Below, piece after piece: positions 1 through 8,842 of a stretch of DNA of 64,000 nt; position 1 is the stretch's first letter; the number at the start of each line of letters is the position of its first letter. Both the position numbers and the translations under genes were made by a program. The DNA comes from Flavobacterium tistrianum. Its GTDB lineage: Bacteria; Bacteroidota; Bacteroidia; Flavobacteriales; Flavobacteriaceae. A model generated the notes under the pieces. It was not told the origin of the DNA, did no database searches, and saw only the letters and a list, made by a program, of their open reading frames with translations. The stretch lies in assembly GCF_003254545.1 (NCBI RefSeq), contig NZ_QJRH01000066.1, positions 124,001 to 188,000 of the forward strand, given 5' to 3'.

Positions 1-580
1 CATTTGCTCCACTCGAATAGATTTTGGCACGTCCTCCGTAGACAAATTTATCATTGACCTTTTTATGAAAACCGACGTGAAAAACAGAAAGCACTTCGGC
101 TTTCATATTTAAATCGCCTAGATTAAATGATTTTCCGATATAATTTCTATTTCCATCTAAAGCTAATAATGCGAGATCTTTTGGAACAAACATAAAAAAA
201 TCGAATTCCTGGTACAATCCGAAAGAAATATAGGAACGGCTTTCTCTTCCTCCTATTCTGAATCCACCAGAAAATATTTCCAATTGTTGATTGGTCACAA
301 CTTTGTCATTGCTGGAAGATTTATTAATGACGTTTCTAACTTTTTGATTAAAATCGACACCATCATTGGCGAATAAATCATAAGCAGAGAAGCTACTAGA
401 ACCCACATTAGCGGAAATTCCAGATAAAACCGGAAATCCGAAATAATATTTATACGAAACATCTGCCCCAGGATTTACAAGCGAGGATTGTGGAATTGAA
501 GTGAAATTATATAACAACTCTCTGTTTTGGGCAAAACAGTAAAGATGAAAAAATAAGCAAAGAATTAGTGCCTTTCTCAT
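1..580 (-). CDS. DUF5723-like outer-membrane protein, N-terminal part (runs off window start)
   Basis: Reading the minus strand from the ATG at 578-580 gives an open frame that continues past base 1, about 193 codons. It begins with a signal peptide (MRKALILCLFFHLYCFAQ) and continues with alternating polar and aromatic stretches such as GGFRIGGRESRSYISFGLYQ, typical of a beta-barrel. The pattern resembles the DUF5723 family of Bacteroidota proteins, thought to be outer-membrane barrels. The ATG overlaps the stop of the upstream lipoprotein gene in an ATGA, so the two are probably translationally coupled. The 3' end lies outside the window, so function and full length cannot be judged. Confidence 0.6.
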   Translation of the reverse strand, partial: MRKALILCLFFHLYCFAQNRELLYNFTSIPQSSLVNPGADVSYKYYFGFPVLSGISANVGSSSFSAYDLFANDGVDFNQKVRNVINKSSSNDKVVTNQQLEIFSGGFRIGGRESRSYISFGLYQEFDFFMFVPKDLALLALDGNRNYIGKSFNLGDLNMKAEVLSVFHVGFHKKVNDKFVYGGRAKIYSSGAN

Positions 581-1128
581 TCGATCACTAAGTAAGCTGT
601 TGCACTTGATCTTAATTTTAAATTTCCTGTACTCTCACTATTCAATGGAGGTCCCGCAGCGATTATTACCACAAAACCAATTTTTTGGGTTTGTTTTAAA
701 AGATCTAATCGTGCGTTTTCAAAAACTTCTGTTGGGTATTTTATAACATTTGGCGTTCCTTTATAAGATGGTACTGTAAAAGATATGGTCTGTAAGATCT
801 TATTTTCTGCATCAAGCAAAAGCATGTTTATGACAAAAGAACGATTTATGTTATTCTCTATTTCAAAATCAAACTCGGCTTTTTTAAGGCGTTCATTAAA
901 AAATTTATTTTTAAAAATATCAAAATCTCTTACGTCGGGATAAATATTTGTACTTCCATCATCTTCAAGTTTATTTGCCTGAATATCAAAATAAGCAAGA
1001 TTTGCCACAAACACAGGCTCAAGCTTAAAATCGTTTACCTGATTAAAATCTAAATCGCTTGAACAGGAAAACAATAAAAAGACTGAAAATAATATAATTG
1101 AAATTTTACTTGAAGGGCTTGATTTCAT
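577..1128 (-). CDS. small lipoprotein of unknown function
   Basis: This 183-residue protein has a type II signal peptide with a lipobox ending LLFSC, so it should be lipidated at about Cys22 and exported to an outer or inner membrane leaflet. The rest is soluble, with no domain I recognise. The N-terminal part is charged and the middle (about residues 60-130) looks beta-rich. It overlaps the following barrel-protein gene by 4 nt (ATGA), suggesting the two products work together at the outer membrane. No function is claimed. The lipoprotein call is firm and the partnership is inference from spacing. Confidence 0.75.
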   Translation of the reverse strand: MKSSPSSKISIILFSVFLLFSCSSDLDFNQVNDFKLEPVFVANLAYFDIQANKLEDDGSTNIYPDVRDFDIFKNKFFNERLKKAEFDFEIENNINRSFVINMLLLDAENKILQTISFTVPSYKGTPNVIKYPTEVFENARLDLLKQTQKIGFVVIIAAGPPLNSESTGNLKLRSSATAYLVIE

Positions 1129-1206
1129 GATAATAGTTATATCGATACTAAATGTAACGCATTATATTTATAATCATTATCTAAGGTAAGAAAATATAAC
1201 TATTTT

Positions 1207-2073
1207 TTAATGGAATTTTCCGAACAATTTTGAAGCTTCGTTATAAGCACTTTCAAAACTAAGAGAATTAAGTCCTGTTACTTTTTTATTGGCTGTAAAA
1301 TACGAAATCAGCTTTTCTGTCGGCATGTTTCCTGTCAGTTTATCGGTTGCCATTGGACAGCCTCCAAAACCTTGAATAGCACCATCAAAACGAGTACAAC
1401 CTGCTTTTGCTGCAGCATCAATTTTTTCGAACCAGCTTTCAGGAGTTGTGTGCAAATGAGCACCAAACTCAATTTCAGGATATTTCGGGATTAAATCTGA
1501 AAATAAATAGGTAATTACTTCTGGCGTAGAAGTTCCGACAGTATCAGAAAGCGATAGGATTTTCACACCCATTCCAGCCAATTTTTCAGTCCACTCGCCT
1601 ACAATTTCAACATTCCATGGATCTCCGTATGGATTTCCAAACCCCATAGAAAGATAGGTAACCACTTCTTTGTTTTTCTTATCTGCGACTTCAAGAATTT
1701 CTTCGAGCGTAACCAAAGATTCTGCAATGGTTTTATGCGTATTACGCATCTGAAAGTTCTCTGAAATAGAAAATGGAAAACCTAAATATTGAATCTGCTC
1801 ATAATTTGCTGCTGTTATCGCTCCTTGTGTGTTGGCAATAATTGAAAGCAGTTTACTTTCTGTCTGCGAAAGGTCTAATTGTGCCAAAACCTCAGCTGTA
1901 TCCTGCATCTGCGGAATAGCTTTTGGAGAAACAAAACTTCCAAAATCGATTGTATCAAAGCCAACTCGCAACAAAGCTTGTATATAAGTTGCTTTATTTT
2001 TTGTTGGAATAAAATCTTTAATGCCTTGCATGGCATCTCTTGGGCATTCAATAATTTTGATTTCTTTGTTCAA
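1207..2073 (-). CDS. hydroxymethylglutaryl-CoA lyase
   Basis: This 288-residue TIM-barrel enzyme should cleave HMG-CoA to acetoacetate and acetyl-CoA, the last step of leucine and ketone-body catabolism, in the cytoplasm. Family motifs are present: ECPRDAMQG near the start with the catalytic Arg12/Asp13 pair, the metal-binding HLH at residues 206-208, and the catalytic-loop cysteine in GGCPMATDKLTGN (Cys239). The length fits bacterial HMG-CoA lyases. It stands alone and diverges from the SatD-like gene across a 210-bp region that holds the palindrome array, so it may share that control. Leucine dehydrogenase at 15 kb belongs to the same catabolic route but is not linked. Confidence 0.92.
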   Translation of the reverse strand: MNKEIKIIECPRDAMQGIKDFIPTKNKATYIQALLRVGFDTIDFGSFVSPKAIPQMQDTAEVLAQLDLSQTESKLLSIIANTQGAITAANYEQIQYLGFPFSISENFQMRNTHKTIAESLVTLEEILEVADKKNKEVVTYLSMGFGNPYGDPWNVEIVGEWTEKLAGMGVKILSLSDTVGTSTPEVITYLFSDLIPKYPEIEFGAHLHTTPESWFEKIDAAAKAGCTRFDGAIQGFGGCPMATDKLTGNMPTEKLISYFTANKKVTGLNSLSFESAYNEASKLFGKFH

Positions 2074-2147
2074 AGCTTATTCTTTTGTAAAGGCTAAGTT
2101 AGTTTCTTTTTTAAAGAAATAAAAGATAATTTTAGCGGAATCCAAAT

Positions 2148-2251
2148 TATTACGAAATATCGTAATAGCCTTAATTATTACCCAAAATTGTAATAATTCA
2201 AAATATTACCAAAAAACGTAATATCTAATTTTATTACTTATATTTGTAATA
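2148..2251. promoter_or_regulatory. array of four TATTAC-N8-GTAATA palindromes at 28-bp pitch
   Basis: Four perfect 20-bp inverted repeats TATTAC-N8-GTAATA start at 2148, 2176, 2204 and 2232, exactly 28 bp apart. The 6-bp arms are identical in all four, while the 8-bp centres (GAAATATC, CCAAAATT, CAAAAAAC, TTATATTT) and the 8-bp gaps between units differ. This is the pattern of tandem operators for a dimeric DNA-binding protein. The last unit contains a TATATTTG -7-like element (2239-2246), and the array ends 32 bp before the ATG of the SatD-like gene. The regulator is unknown; the HTH of the adjacent SatD-like protein is one candidate. Confidence 0.8.
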
Positions 2252-2283
2252 GAAAGTTCATTATTTTTTAATTATATTTGATT

Positions 2284-2898
2284 ATGACTAGTATAATTAC
2301 GGGCGACATAATAGGTTCAAGACAACAGCAATCTGAACACTGGGTTGAAGATTTAAAAAAAATATTAGCTCCGTTTGGCCATACGCCAAGTCAGTGGGAA
2401 ATCTATCGCGGTGATGAATTTCAGGTCGAAATAGCAAATCCTGAAGATGCACTGATTACTGCTATTTTAATAAAAGCACATTTAAGAGCCATTAAATCTG
2501 ATGCCCGTATGAGTATTGGTTTTGGAGATAAAACGCATAATGCAAAAAGAATTTCTGAAAGCAATGGTTCTGCATTTATCAATTCTGGAGAGCTTTTTGA
2601 AACTTTAAAAAAACAGAAAGTCACATTAGCGCTTCGAACCGGAAATACTGATTTTGACGAAAAATTCAATTTATTGCTCCAATTAGCATTGACTTTTATG
2701 GATAGTTGGCTGGCACAATCAGCAGAATTTGTAGCTGTTGCAATCGAAAATCCAACCTTATCGCAGGAAGAAATTGGTCAAAAACTAGGCATTAATCAAG
2801 CTGCTGTGAGCAGAAGGCAAAAACGTGCTCAGTTTGATCTGGTTCAGAATTTAGACAGATATTTTAGAAAACAAATAAAACAACTTACAGCCCCATGA
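2284..2898 (+). CDS. SatD-like protein with C-terminal helix-turn-helix
   Basis: The ATG at 2284 is preferred over an upstream in-frame TTG because it begins the conserved MTSIITGDIIGSR start. The 204-residue protein resembles the SatD family, named from a Streptococcus acid-tolerance locus, through its TGDIIGSR, YRGDEFQ and MSIGFG segments, which look like a nucleotide-cyclase-type fold. The C-terminal segment QEEIGQKLGINQAAVSRRQK (about residues 152-171) reads as a sigma-4/LuxR-type HTH, so it could bind DNA. It overlaps the next gene by 4 nt (ATGA) and lies directly downstream of the four-palindrome array. The biochemical role is unknown; autoregulation is inference. Confidence 0.7.
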   Translation: MTSIITGDIIGSRQQQSEHWVEDLKKILAPFGHTPSQWEIYRGDEFQVEIANPEDALITAILIKAHLRAIKSDARMSIGFGDKTHNAKRISESNGSAFINSGELFETLKKQKVTLALRTGNTDFDEKFNLLLQLALTFMDSWLAQSAEFVAVAIENPTLSQEEIGQKLGINQAAVSRRQKRAQFDLVQNLDRYFRKQIKQLTAP

Positions 2899-3611
2899 TT
2901 TTATTTATAAAACTGCTTCTTGCTCATTTATTAGGCGATTTTATCTGGCAACCTAATTCTTGGGTCGCTAACAAAGAAGTCAAAAAACATAAAAGTGTTT
3001 ACTTATACATTCATATTTTACTGCACGGAGTTCTCGCAGCGATTTTAGTAGGCGAAATCAGTTTTGTGCCTTATGCTGTTTTAATTGCTGTAACACATGG
3101 AATTGTAGATTTAATTAAACTGAATTTCCAGAAAAACAAAACCAAACGCACTTGGTTTGTAGTTGATCAAATTGCGCATATTTTAATTTTAATCGGAATT
3201 GCACTTCTGTACGAAAACAAGCCTATTCCTGATTTTTGGAAAGATAATCAATTCTGGATTCTGCTTACCGGATTTTTATTGCTCACAAAACCAACCTCTA
3301 TTTTTATAAAGACTATAATCTCAATCTGGGCGCCAGAAAGCAAAAACAGCAATCAGGATAACTCACTAATTGCTGCTGGAAATTATATTGGCATTTTAGA
3401 ACGCTTGTTTGTTTTCGGATTTATCTTAACCGGACATTTTGAAGCAATCGGATTTCTATTGGCTGCAAAATCCATTTTCAGATTCGGAGATTTAAAAGAA
3501 GCCAAAGACAGAAAATTGACCGAATATGTTTTAATCGGTACTTTAATCAGTTTTGGAATTGCAATACTTGCCGGATTAGCCGTTCAAGCGCTGTTTTTAC
3601 AATTGCTCTAA
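2895..3611 (+). CDS. DUF3307 integral membrane protein
   Basis: This 238-residue protein begins [20 protein letters not shown], the typical start of DUF3307 proteins, with several hydrophobic segments (about residues 1-20, 40-70, 85-105, 115-135, 165-190, 210-235). It is probably an inner-membrane protein of unknown function. Its ATG overlaps the stop of the SatD-like gene (ATGA), so the pair is translationally coupled. Its last 15 bp overlap the 3' end of the convergent pyrD gene, which places the two stop codons in each other's coding sequence. Confidence 0.8.
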   Translation: MILFIKLLLAHLLGDFIWQPNSWVANKEVKKHKSVYLYIHILLHGVLAAILVGEISFVPYAVLIAVTHGIVDLIKLNFQKNKTKRTWFVVDQIAHILILIGIALLYENKPIPDFWKDNQFWILLTGFLLLTKPTSIFIKTIISIWAPESKNSNQDNSLIAAGNYIGILERLFVFGFILTGHFEAIGFLLAAKSIFRFGDLKEAKDRKLTEYVLIGTLISFGIAILAGLAVQALFLQLL

Positions 3612-4631
3612 AACTTTTTTATTGATTGCTTTTATCAATGCTGGACCTTCATAAATAAATCCAGTGTACAATTGCACCAGACTTGCTCCTGCGTTTAATT
3701 TTTCAATCGCATCGTTTGCAGAATGAATTCCCCCCACTCCAATAATTGGGAAAGCTTTATTGCTTTTTTCAGATAGAAAACGAATTACTTCTGTAGAACG
3801 TTTCGTTAATGGTTTTCCAGATAAACCTCCCATTTCTGTTTGATTAGCCGACTGTAAACCTTCTCTAGAAATAGTGGTATTTGTTGCAATTACACCTGCA
3901 ATTTGAGTTGTTTTTACAATATCAATGATATCTAATAATTGCTCATCTGTTAAGTCTGGAGCAATTTTTAAAAGAATTGGCTTTACTTTTTGAGTACTTG
4001 TTTTTTGCTTTTCGATATTTCTGTTTTGCAATGTCTGCAATAAAGCTGTCAACGGTTCTTTATCTTGCAAAGCTCTTAAATTTGGCGTATTTGGTGAACT
4101 CACATTTACTACAAAATAATCTACATGATTAAAAAGCGCATCAAAACAAATGATATAATCTTTTACAGCATCTTCGTTATCAGTCACTTTATTCTTTCCG
4201 ATATTTCCACCAATCAAAACACCTGAATTCTTTTTCAAACGTTCTACAGCTTCAAGAACTCCGCCATTATTAAATCCCATTCGGTTAATAATTGCCTGAT
4301 CTTCTTTTAAACGGAACAGACGCTTTTTAGGATTTCCTTCTTGTCCAACTGGCGTTACAGTTCCGATTTCGATAAAGCCAAAACCAAGATCACTTAGTTC
4401 TTCGTATAGCTTTGCATCTTTATCAAAACCAGCCGCAAGTCCAACAGGATTTTTGAATTTAATTCCGAAAACTTCTCTTTCTAATCGAGTGTCTTTTACT
4501 TCATAAATCGATCTTATAATTGCCGAAACTCCAGGGATTTTTGAAATGAATTTTAAAAATGAGAAAGTAAAGTAATGTACTTTTTCAGGATCAAAACAAA
4601 AAAGTATCGGGCGAATTATCAATTTATACAT
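3597..4631 (-). CDS. pyrD: dihydroorotate dehydrogenase (quinone), class 2
   Basis: This 344-residue FMN enzyme oxidises dihydroorotate to orotate in pyrimidine synthesis and passes electrons to quinone at the inner membrane. The N-terminal extension of about 45 residues with the helical pair [20 protein letters not shown] is characteristic of the membrane-associated class 2 enzymes. [12 protein letters not shown] (61-72) and [11 protein letters not shown] (176-186, catalytic Ser about 179) are family motifs. [11 protein letters not shown] near residue 300 binds the FMN phosphate. The gene is monocistronic and convergent with DUF3307, overlapping it by 15 bp. Confidence 0.95.
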   Translation of the reverse strand: MYKLIIRPILFCFDPEKVHYFTFSFLKFISKIPGVSAIIRSIYEVKDTRLEREVFGIKFKNPVGLAAGFDKDAKLYEELSDLGFGFIEIGTVTPVGQEGNPKKRLFRLKEDQAIINRMGFNNGGVLEAVERLKKNSGVLIGGNIGKNKVTDNEDAVKDYIICFDALFNHVDYFVVNVSSPNTPNLRALQDKEPLTALLQTLQNRNIEKQKTSTQKVKPILLKIAPDLTDEQLLDIIDIVKTTQIAGVIATNTTISREGLQSANQTEMGGLSGKPLTKRSTEVIRFLSEKSNKAFPIIGVGGIHSANDAIEKLNAGASLVQLYTGFIYEGPALIKAINKKVLEQL

Positions 4632-5009
4632 AAGAGTTGTGTTGTTGTTATTTTGGCTGCAAATTTAAATATTATAGTTTAAAAAGGTGTCTTTTTTACA
4701 AAAACAAATACTTTGCTTTTTGTTTAATTATTTCGTTTATAACTAAAACAATTCCAAAAATCCATTCAGATCATTATTTAAAAACTTGTTTTTTATGTTG
4801 CAAATTATAAAATGAAACGAGTTAGAACTATTTGAAACACCTCTCCAAGTTTTATATATCTAATTTTGAGATATTACGTTCCAAAAACTGTACTCCTACA
4901 AACATTTCAATTCAGAACAGAGTAAAAGCTTCATTTTTTTTCAGATTATTTTATGCCAAAGTTCAAAAGAATGCCTTCATAAGAACCATAACAATTAACA
5001 ACTTAAATC
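4632..5009. other. 378-bp gap upstream of the sulfatase, no gene seen
   Basis: This is AT-rich intergenic DNA between the start of pyrD (minus) and the arylsulfatase (plus), so it should hold both promoters. A TAnnTTTG match (TAATTTTG) lies at 4861-4868, but no TTG sits 17-23 bp upstream, so the promoter assignment is weak. A frame opening with TTG at 4832 and running to 5023 has no family resemblance and overlaps the sulfatase start. I regard it as chance. Confidence 0.4.
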
Positions 5010-7448
5010 ATGAAAATCAGTAAACAATTCATTCTGAAAAGTATTTTCACACTTATACTTTGTTTTTCATTAAGCGTACCTTCGAAAATATTTGCTCAGG
5101 CTGACCCTCAGCAGGTTACAAAAGAAACTTTCAAAGGCAAAATAGCATTGGATGTACGTGATTCAAAAGAAGATTGGGGACCTTATTCTCCAAAAAAAGC
5201 ACCAGCTGGAGCACCAAATATCTTATTTATTTTATATGATGACACTGGTATGGCTGCTTGGTCACCTTATGGAGGAGCTATCAATATGCCAACCATGCAA
5301 AAATTAGCAGATAACGGAATCACGTATTCACAATGGCATACTACCGCTCTGTGTTCTCCAACAAGATCAACATTATTAACAGGAAGAAATCATCACCTAA
5401 ACGGAATGGCTGCCATTACTGAAGCTGCAGCTGGTTTTCCTGGTGGAAGCGGAAGACTGCCAAAGCAAGCAGCAACTATAGGTCAAGTTCTTCAAGACAA
5501 TGGATGGAGTACTTTTTGGATTGGTAAAGATCATAATGTTCCTGAACAGGATGTAGCTTCTGGTGGCGACCGCAGCACATGGCCTTTGCAAATGGGATTT
5601 GATCGTTTTTACGGATTCCTTGGTGGTGAAACCAATCAATGGTACCCAGATTTAACAGAAGACAATCATTTTGTTGAACCGCCGGCTACACCAGAAGAAG
5701 GCTATCATTTGTCTAAAGATTTAGCCGATCATGCTTTGCAATTCCTTAAAGACCAAAAAGCTACAAATCCTTCTAAACCTTGGTATATGTGGTATTGTCC
5801 AGGCGCCAATCACGCACCGCATCAAGCTCCAGAAGAATATATTGCAAAATACAAAGGTAAATTTGATGAAGGTTATGATGCTTACCGCAAATGGGTTTTG
5901 CCTCGTATGATTGCGAAAGGTGTAATTCCTAAAGGCACAAATTATGCAAATTTCAACCCACTGCCTCCTAGTATTTCAAATCCTGGCGATGAAGTTTTAG
6001 ATTGGAATAAATTAAGTGCAGATGAAAAGAAACTATTTTCTAGATTGGCTGAAGTCTACGCTGGTTTCTCTGAATATACAGATGCTCAAGTTGGTCGTGT
6101 AATTGATTATCTAGAACAAACAGGTCAATTAGAAAACACACTTATTATTTATGCTGCCGATAACGGAGCTTCTGGCGAAGGTTCACCAACTGGATCTGTA
6201 AATGAAAATAAATTCTTCAACGGATATCCTGACGAATTAAAAGAAAACTTAAAATATCTCGACAAATTAGGAAGTCCTGATACATATGAGCACTATCCTA
6301 CAGGGTGGGCAGCCGCTTTCTCTACTCCTTTTAAAATGTTTAAAAGATATAGTGAATATGCTGGAGGAACTTGCGACCCTTTGGTTATTTCATGGCCAAA
6401 AGGAATCAAAGCAAAAGGTGTAGTTCGTGATCAGTTTCATCATTCTACAGACATCGTGCCAACAATACTAGATGTCTGCGGACTTCAAATGCCAAAAGTT
6501 TATCGCGGTGTTGAGCAATATCCTTTATCTGGAGTTTCAATGCGTTATACTTTTGATGCCGCACCTGGCACGAAAACACAAAAACACATTCAGTATTTTG
6601 CCATGTTAGGAAGCCGCGCTTTATGGAAAGACGGTTGGAAAGCTGTTGCTCTGCATGCTCCATTAACAGGAAAAGGAAACTTTGATAAAGATGAATGGGA
6701 GCTGTATAATACAGATGTAGATCGTGCCGAAGTAAATAATCTAGCAAAAAAATATCCCGACAAACTAAAAGAATTAATAAAAGACTGGAACGATGAAGCG
6801 GCAAAAAATCTTGTATTGCCTCTAGACGACCGTACAGCGGTAGAACAATTAGGAATTGAAAGACCTTCATCTGAAGCACCTCGTGATCTTTATAAATATT
6901 ACCCTGGAACTTCAGCAGTGCCGGAAGGTGTTGCTGTAAATGTTCGTGGAAGATCTTATAAAATCCTCGCCGATGTTGATGTTAAAGATGCTAAAGCTTC
7001 GGGCGTACTTTTTGCTCATGGATCTCGTTTTGGAGGACATACTTTATTTATAAAAGATGGCAAATTAAATTATGTATACAATTTCTTAGGAATTGCTCCT
7101 GAACAAAAATTCACTTCTAATGTGCCAATTACAACTGGAAAACATGTTTTTGGAATGGAATTTATCCGCGAAAAAGCAGGTCCAAATGGAGAATCTCTTG
7201 GTCAAATGAAACTTTATATTGACGGAAAAGAAGTTGCTTCTGGTCCTATGAGAACACAATCTGGTAAATTTACTCTTGCTGGAGACGGACTTTGTGTTGG
7301 ATTTGACAGCGGTGATTCTGTTAGTAAAGAATACAAAACTCCAGGAACTTACAAAGGAGGTGAAATCATTGGTGTAGGTGTTAGTGTTGGAAAAATTGAA
7401 TATACTGACTTAAACAACGAAGCAAAAAGAGCTTTAGGAAGAGATTAA
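5010..7448 (+). CDS. secreted arylsulfatase (cysteine-type, S1 family)
   Basis: This 812-residue enzyme hydrolyses sulfate esters. A signal peptide ends at about SKIFAQ (residue 30), so it acts in the periplasm or outside the cell. The sulfatase signature CSPTRSTLLTGRN starts at Cys115, which must be oxidised to formylglycine. Asp77/Asp78 (LYDDTG) and Asp384/Asn385 (YAADNGASGE) are the calcium ligands. The long insert and FDRFYGFLGGETNQWYPDL region resemble Pseudomonas AtsA-type arylsulfatases. The C-terminal 150 residues are beta-rich and probably form a separate sandwich. The FGE that could mature it lies 2.5 kb downstream on the same strand. A terminator follows directly. The natural substrate is unknown. 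Confidence 0.92.
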   Translation: MKISKQFILKSIFTLILCFSLSVPSKIFAQADPQQVTKETFKGKIALDVRDSKEDWGPYSPKKAPAGAPNILFILYDDTGMAAWSPYGGAINMPTMQKLADNGITYSQWHTTALCSPTRSTLLTGRNHHLNGMAAITEAAAGFPGGSGRLPKQAATIGQVLQDNGWSTFWIGKDHNVPEQDVASGGDRSTWPLQMGFDRFYGFLGGETNQWYPDLTEDNHFVEPPATPEEGYHLSKDLADHALQFLKDQKATNPSKPWYMWYCPGANHAPHQAPEEYIAKYKGKFDEGYDAYRKWVLPRMIAKGVIPKGTNYANFNPLPPSISNPGDEVLDWNKLSADEKKLFSRLAEVYAGFSEYTDAQVGRVIDYLEQTGQLENTLIIYAADNGASGEGSPTGSVNENKFFNGYPDELKENLKYLDKLGSPDTYEHYPTGWAAAFSTPFKMFKRYSEYAGGTCDPLVISWPKGIKAKGVVRDQFHHSTDIVPTILDVCGLQMPKVYRGVEQYPLSGVSMRYTFDAAPGTKTQKHIQYFAMLGSRALWKDGWKAVALHAPLTGKGNFDKDEWELYNTDVDRAEVNNLAKKYPDKLKELIKDWNDEAAKNLVLPLDDRTAVEQLGIERPSSEAPRDLYKYYPGTSAVPEGVAVNVRGRSYKILADVDVKDAKASGVLFAHGSRFGGHTLFIKDGKLNYVYNFLGIAPEQKFTSNVPITTGKHVFGMEFIREKAGPNGESLGQMKLYIDGKEVASGPMRTQSGKFTLAGDGLCVGFDSGDSVSKEYKTPGTYKGGEIIGVGVSVGKIEYTDLNNEAKRALGRD

Positions 7449-7457
7449 AAATACAGC

Positions 7458-7505
7458 AAAGAGGCATTTTCGGTTATAATTAAACAATCGAAATGCCTCT
7501 TTTTC
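7458..7505 (+). terminator. Rho-independent terminator after the sulfatase
   Basis: A perfect 12-bp stem (AAAGAGGCATTT at 7458-7469 with AAATGCCTCTTT at 7491-7502) is followed by a T-rich tract. It ends the sulfatase transcript and separates it from the porin gene. Confidence 0.85.
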
Positions 7506-7549
7506 TTCTTAAATAACTGTTTTAAGAATGCATATAACCTCTTGATCTT

Positions 7550-8770
7550 ATGTACAGCTCAAATAAATCAAATTGTCTTTCTAAAAAACTACTCTTCATT
7601 TTCCTTTTATTAATTGGTTTTAAAGGGTTTTCGCAGCAAGAAAAAGATACTACCAAACTAATGAATGTTCGGTATGGCAGTAAAGGAATTGAACTGGAAA
7701 CCCGTGACAAAAAATTCCTGTTTCAACTGGCAAGCCGTCTCCAATTTCGTTTTTCAACACCAAATGATACAGATCCATTAACTTATGATGACTACAGCCA
7801 AGATGCCAAAACGACTTTCAAAATAAACCGCGCCAGATTAAAAATTGGCGGTCATGCTTTTGAACCTTGGCTTAAATATTACTGGGAATACGAATTGAGT
7901 CAGTCCAATTTGCTTGACTTCAGAATAATGATTGAAAAATGGGATTGGCTAAGTTTTAAAGTCGGACAATGGAAAACAGAATTTACGCGTGAACGTTTTA
8001 TAAGTAGCGGCGAGCAGCAAATGGTAGATCGATCCCTAATTAATCGTCCTTTCACAGTCGACAGACAATTGGGAGTTGAAGTTTATGGCCATTTAAAAGG
8101 AGCTGGAATTGCCGATTTTAATTACTGGGCTGCAGCCCTTACAGGAACAGGACGCGGAAGCACTTCAAACGATGATAATCATTTAATGTATTTTGGAAGA
8201 GCACAATGGAACTTTCTGGGCAGATTTCTTGATTTTGAAGGCTGTGATTTAGAATTTCATGAAAAACCAACTCCAATTATTGCTTTTTCAGCTGTAACCA
8301 ATCGAAGCCCGTATACTCGATTTTCGCAAGCAGGAGGAGGTTCTTTAGATGGATTTGAAAATGGTTTACCAGGACAATACAGAGTCAATCAATGGAATTT
8401 GGAAAGTGCTTTTATGTATCGTGGCTTTTCCTGGCAAAGCGAATGGCACACCAAAGAGATAATTGACAAATACAATAACAATAACATGACTGTAATGAAA
8501 GGTTATTATGTTCAGGCTGGATATTTCTTTCATAACATTTTTGATTGGTGGCCAAAACACTTAGAAATGGCAGGCCGTCATGCCGCATACAGACCTGACA
8601 ATTCTATCAGAGAAAATAGACAAGAAGAATCTACGTTGGCATTTAATTGGTTTTTTAAAGGACATAAAAATAAGTTAACTTCAGAGGTGACTTACTTCAG
8701 TTTTCAAGACAAAACACTTCCTCTAGAACAAGGCTGGCGTTTTAGAATACAATGGGATATCTCATTATAA
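7550..8770 (+). CDS. outer-membrane porin, phosphate-selective O/P type
   Basis: This 406-residue protein has a signal peptide (cut near GFSQ, residue 28) followed by a beta-barrel. RARLKIGGHAFEPWLKYYWEYE and the VGQWKTEFTRERF segment are typical of the OprP/OprO porin family, which conducts anions such as phosphate. It ends in an aromatic-rich strand finishing with ISL. In this locus the anion could be sulfate or a sulfated sugar, but that is inference from position between the sulfatase and its maturation enzyme. A terminator upstream suggests its own promoter. Confidence 0.85.
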   Translation: MYSSNKSNCLSKKLLFIFLLLIGFKGFSQQEKDTTKLMNVRYGSKGIELETRDKKFLFQLASRLQFRFSTPNDTDPLTYDDYSQDAKTTFKINRARLKIGGHAFEPWLKYYWEYELSQSNLLDFRIMIEKWDWLSFKVGQWKTEFTRERFISSGEQQMVDRSLINRPFTVDRQLGVEVYGHLKGAGIADFNYWAAALTGTGRGSTSNDDNHLMYFGRAQWNFLGRFLDFEGCDLEFHEKPTPIIAFSAVTNRSPYTRFSQAGGGSLDGFENGLPGQYRVNQWNLESAFMYRGFSWQSEWHTKEIIDKYNNNNMTVMKGYYVQAGYFFHNIFDWWPKHLEMAGRHAAYRPDNSIRENRQEESTLAFNWFFKGHKNKLTSEVTYFSFQDKTLPLEQGWRFRIQWDISL

Positions 8771-8842
8771 TTCAAACTTTTAGGCCATTAACATAAATTG
8801 AACCTTTTTTTTCATAACTTTAAATCACATAAATTACTGAAT

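Noticed and set aside
2148..2251. CRISPR array
   Set aside because: The repeats are only short palindromic arms with 8-bp gaps between 20-bp units; repeat and spacer lengths do not fit, and no cas gene is present.
4832..5023. Open frame of 63 codons upstream of the sulfatase
   Set aside because: It starts with TTG, has no family resemblance, overlaps the sulfatase start and has composition like random AT-rich DNA.
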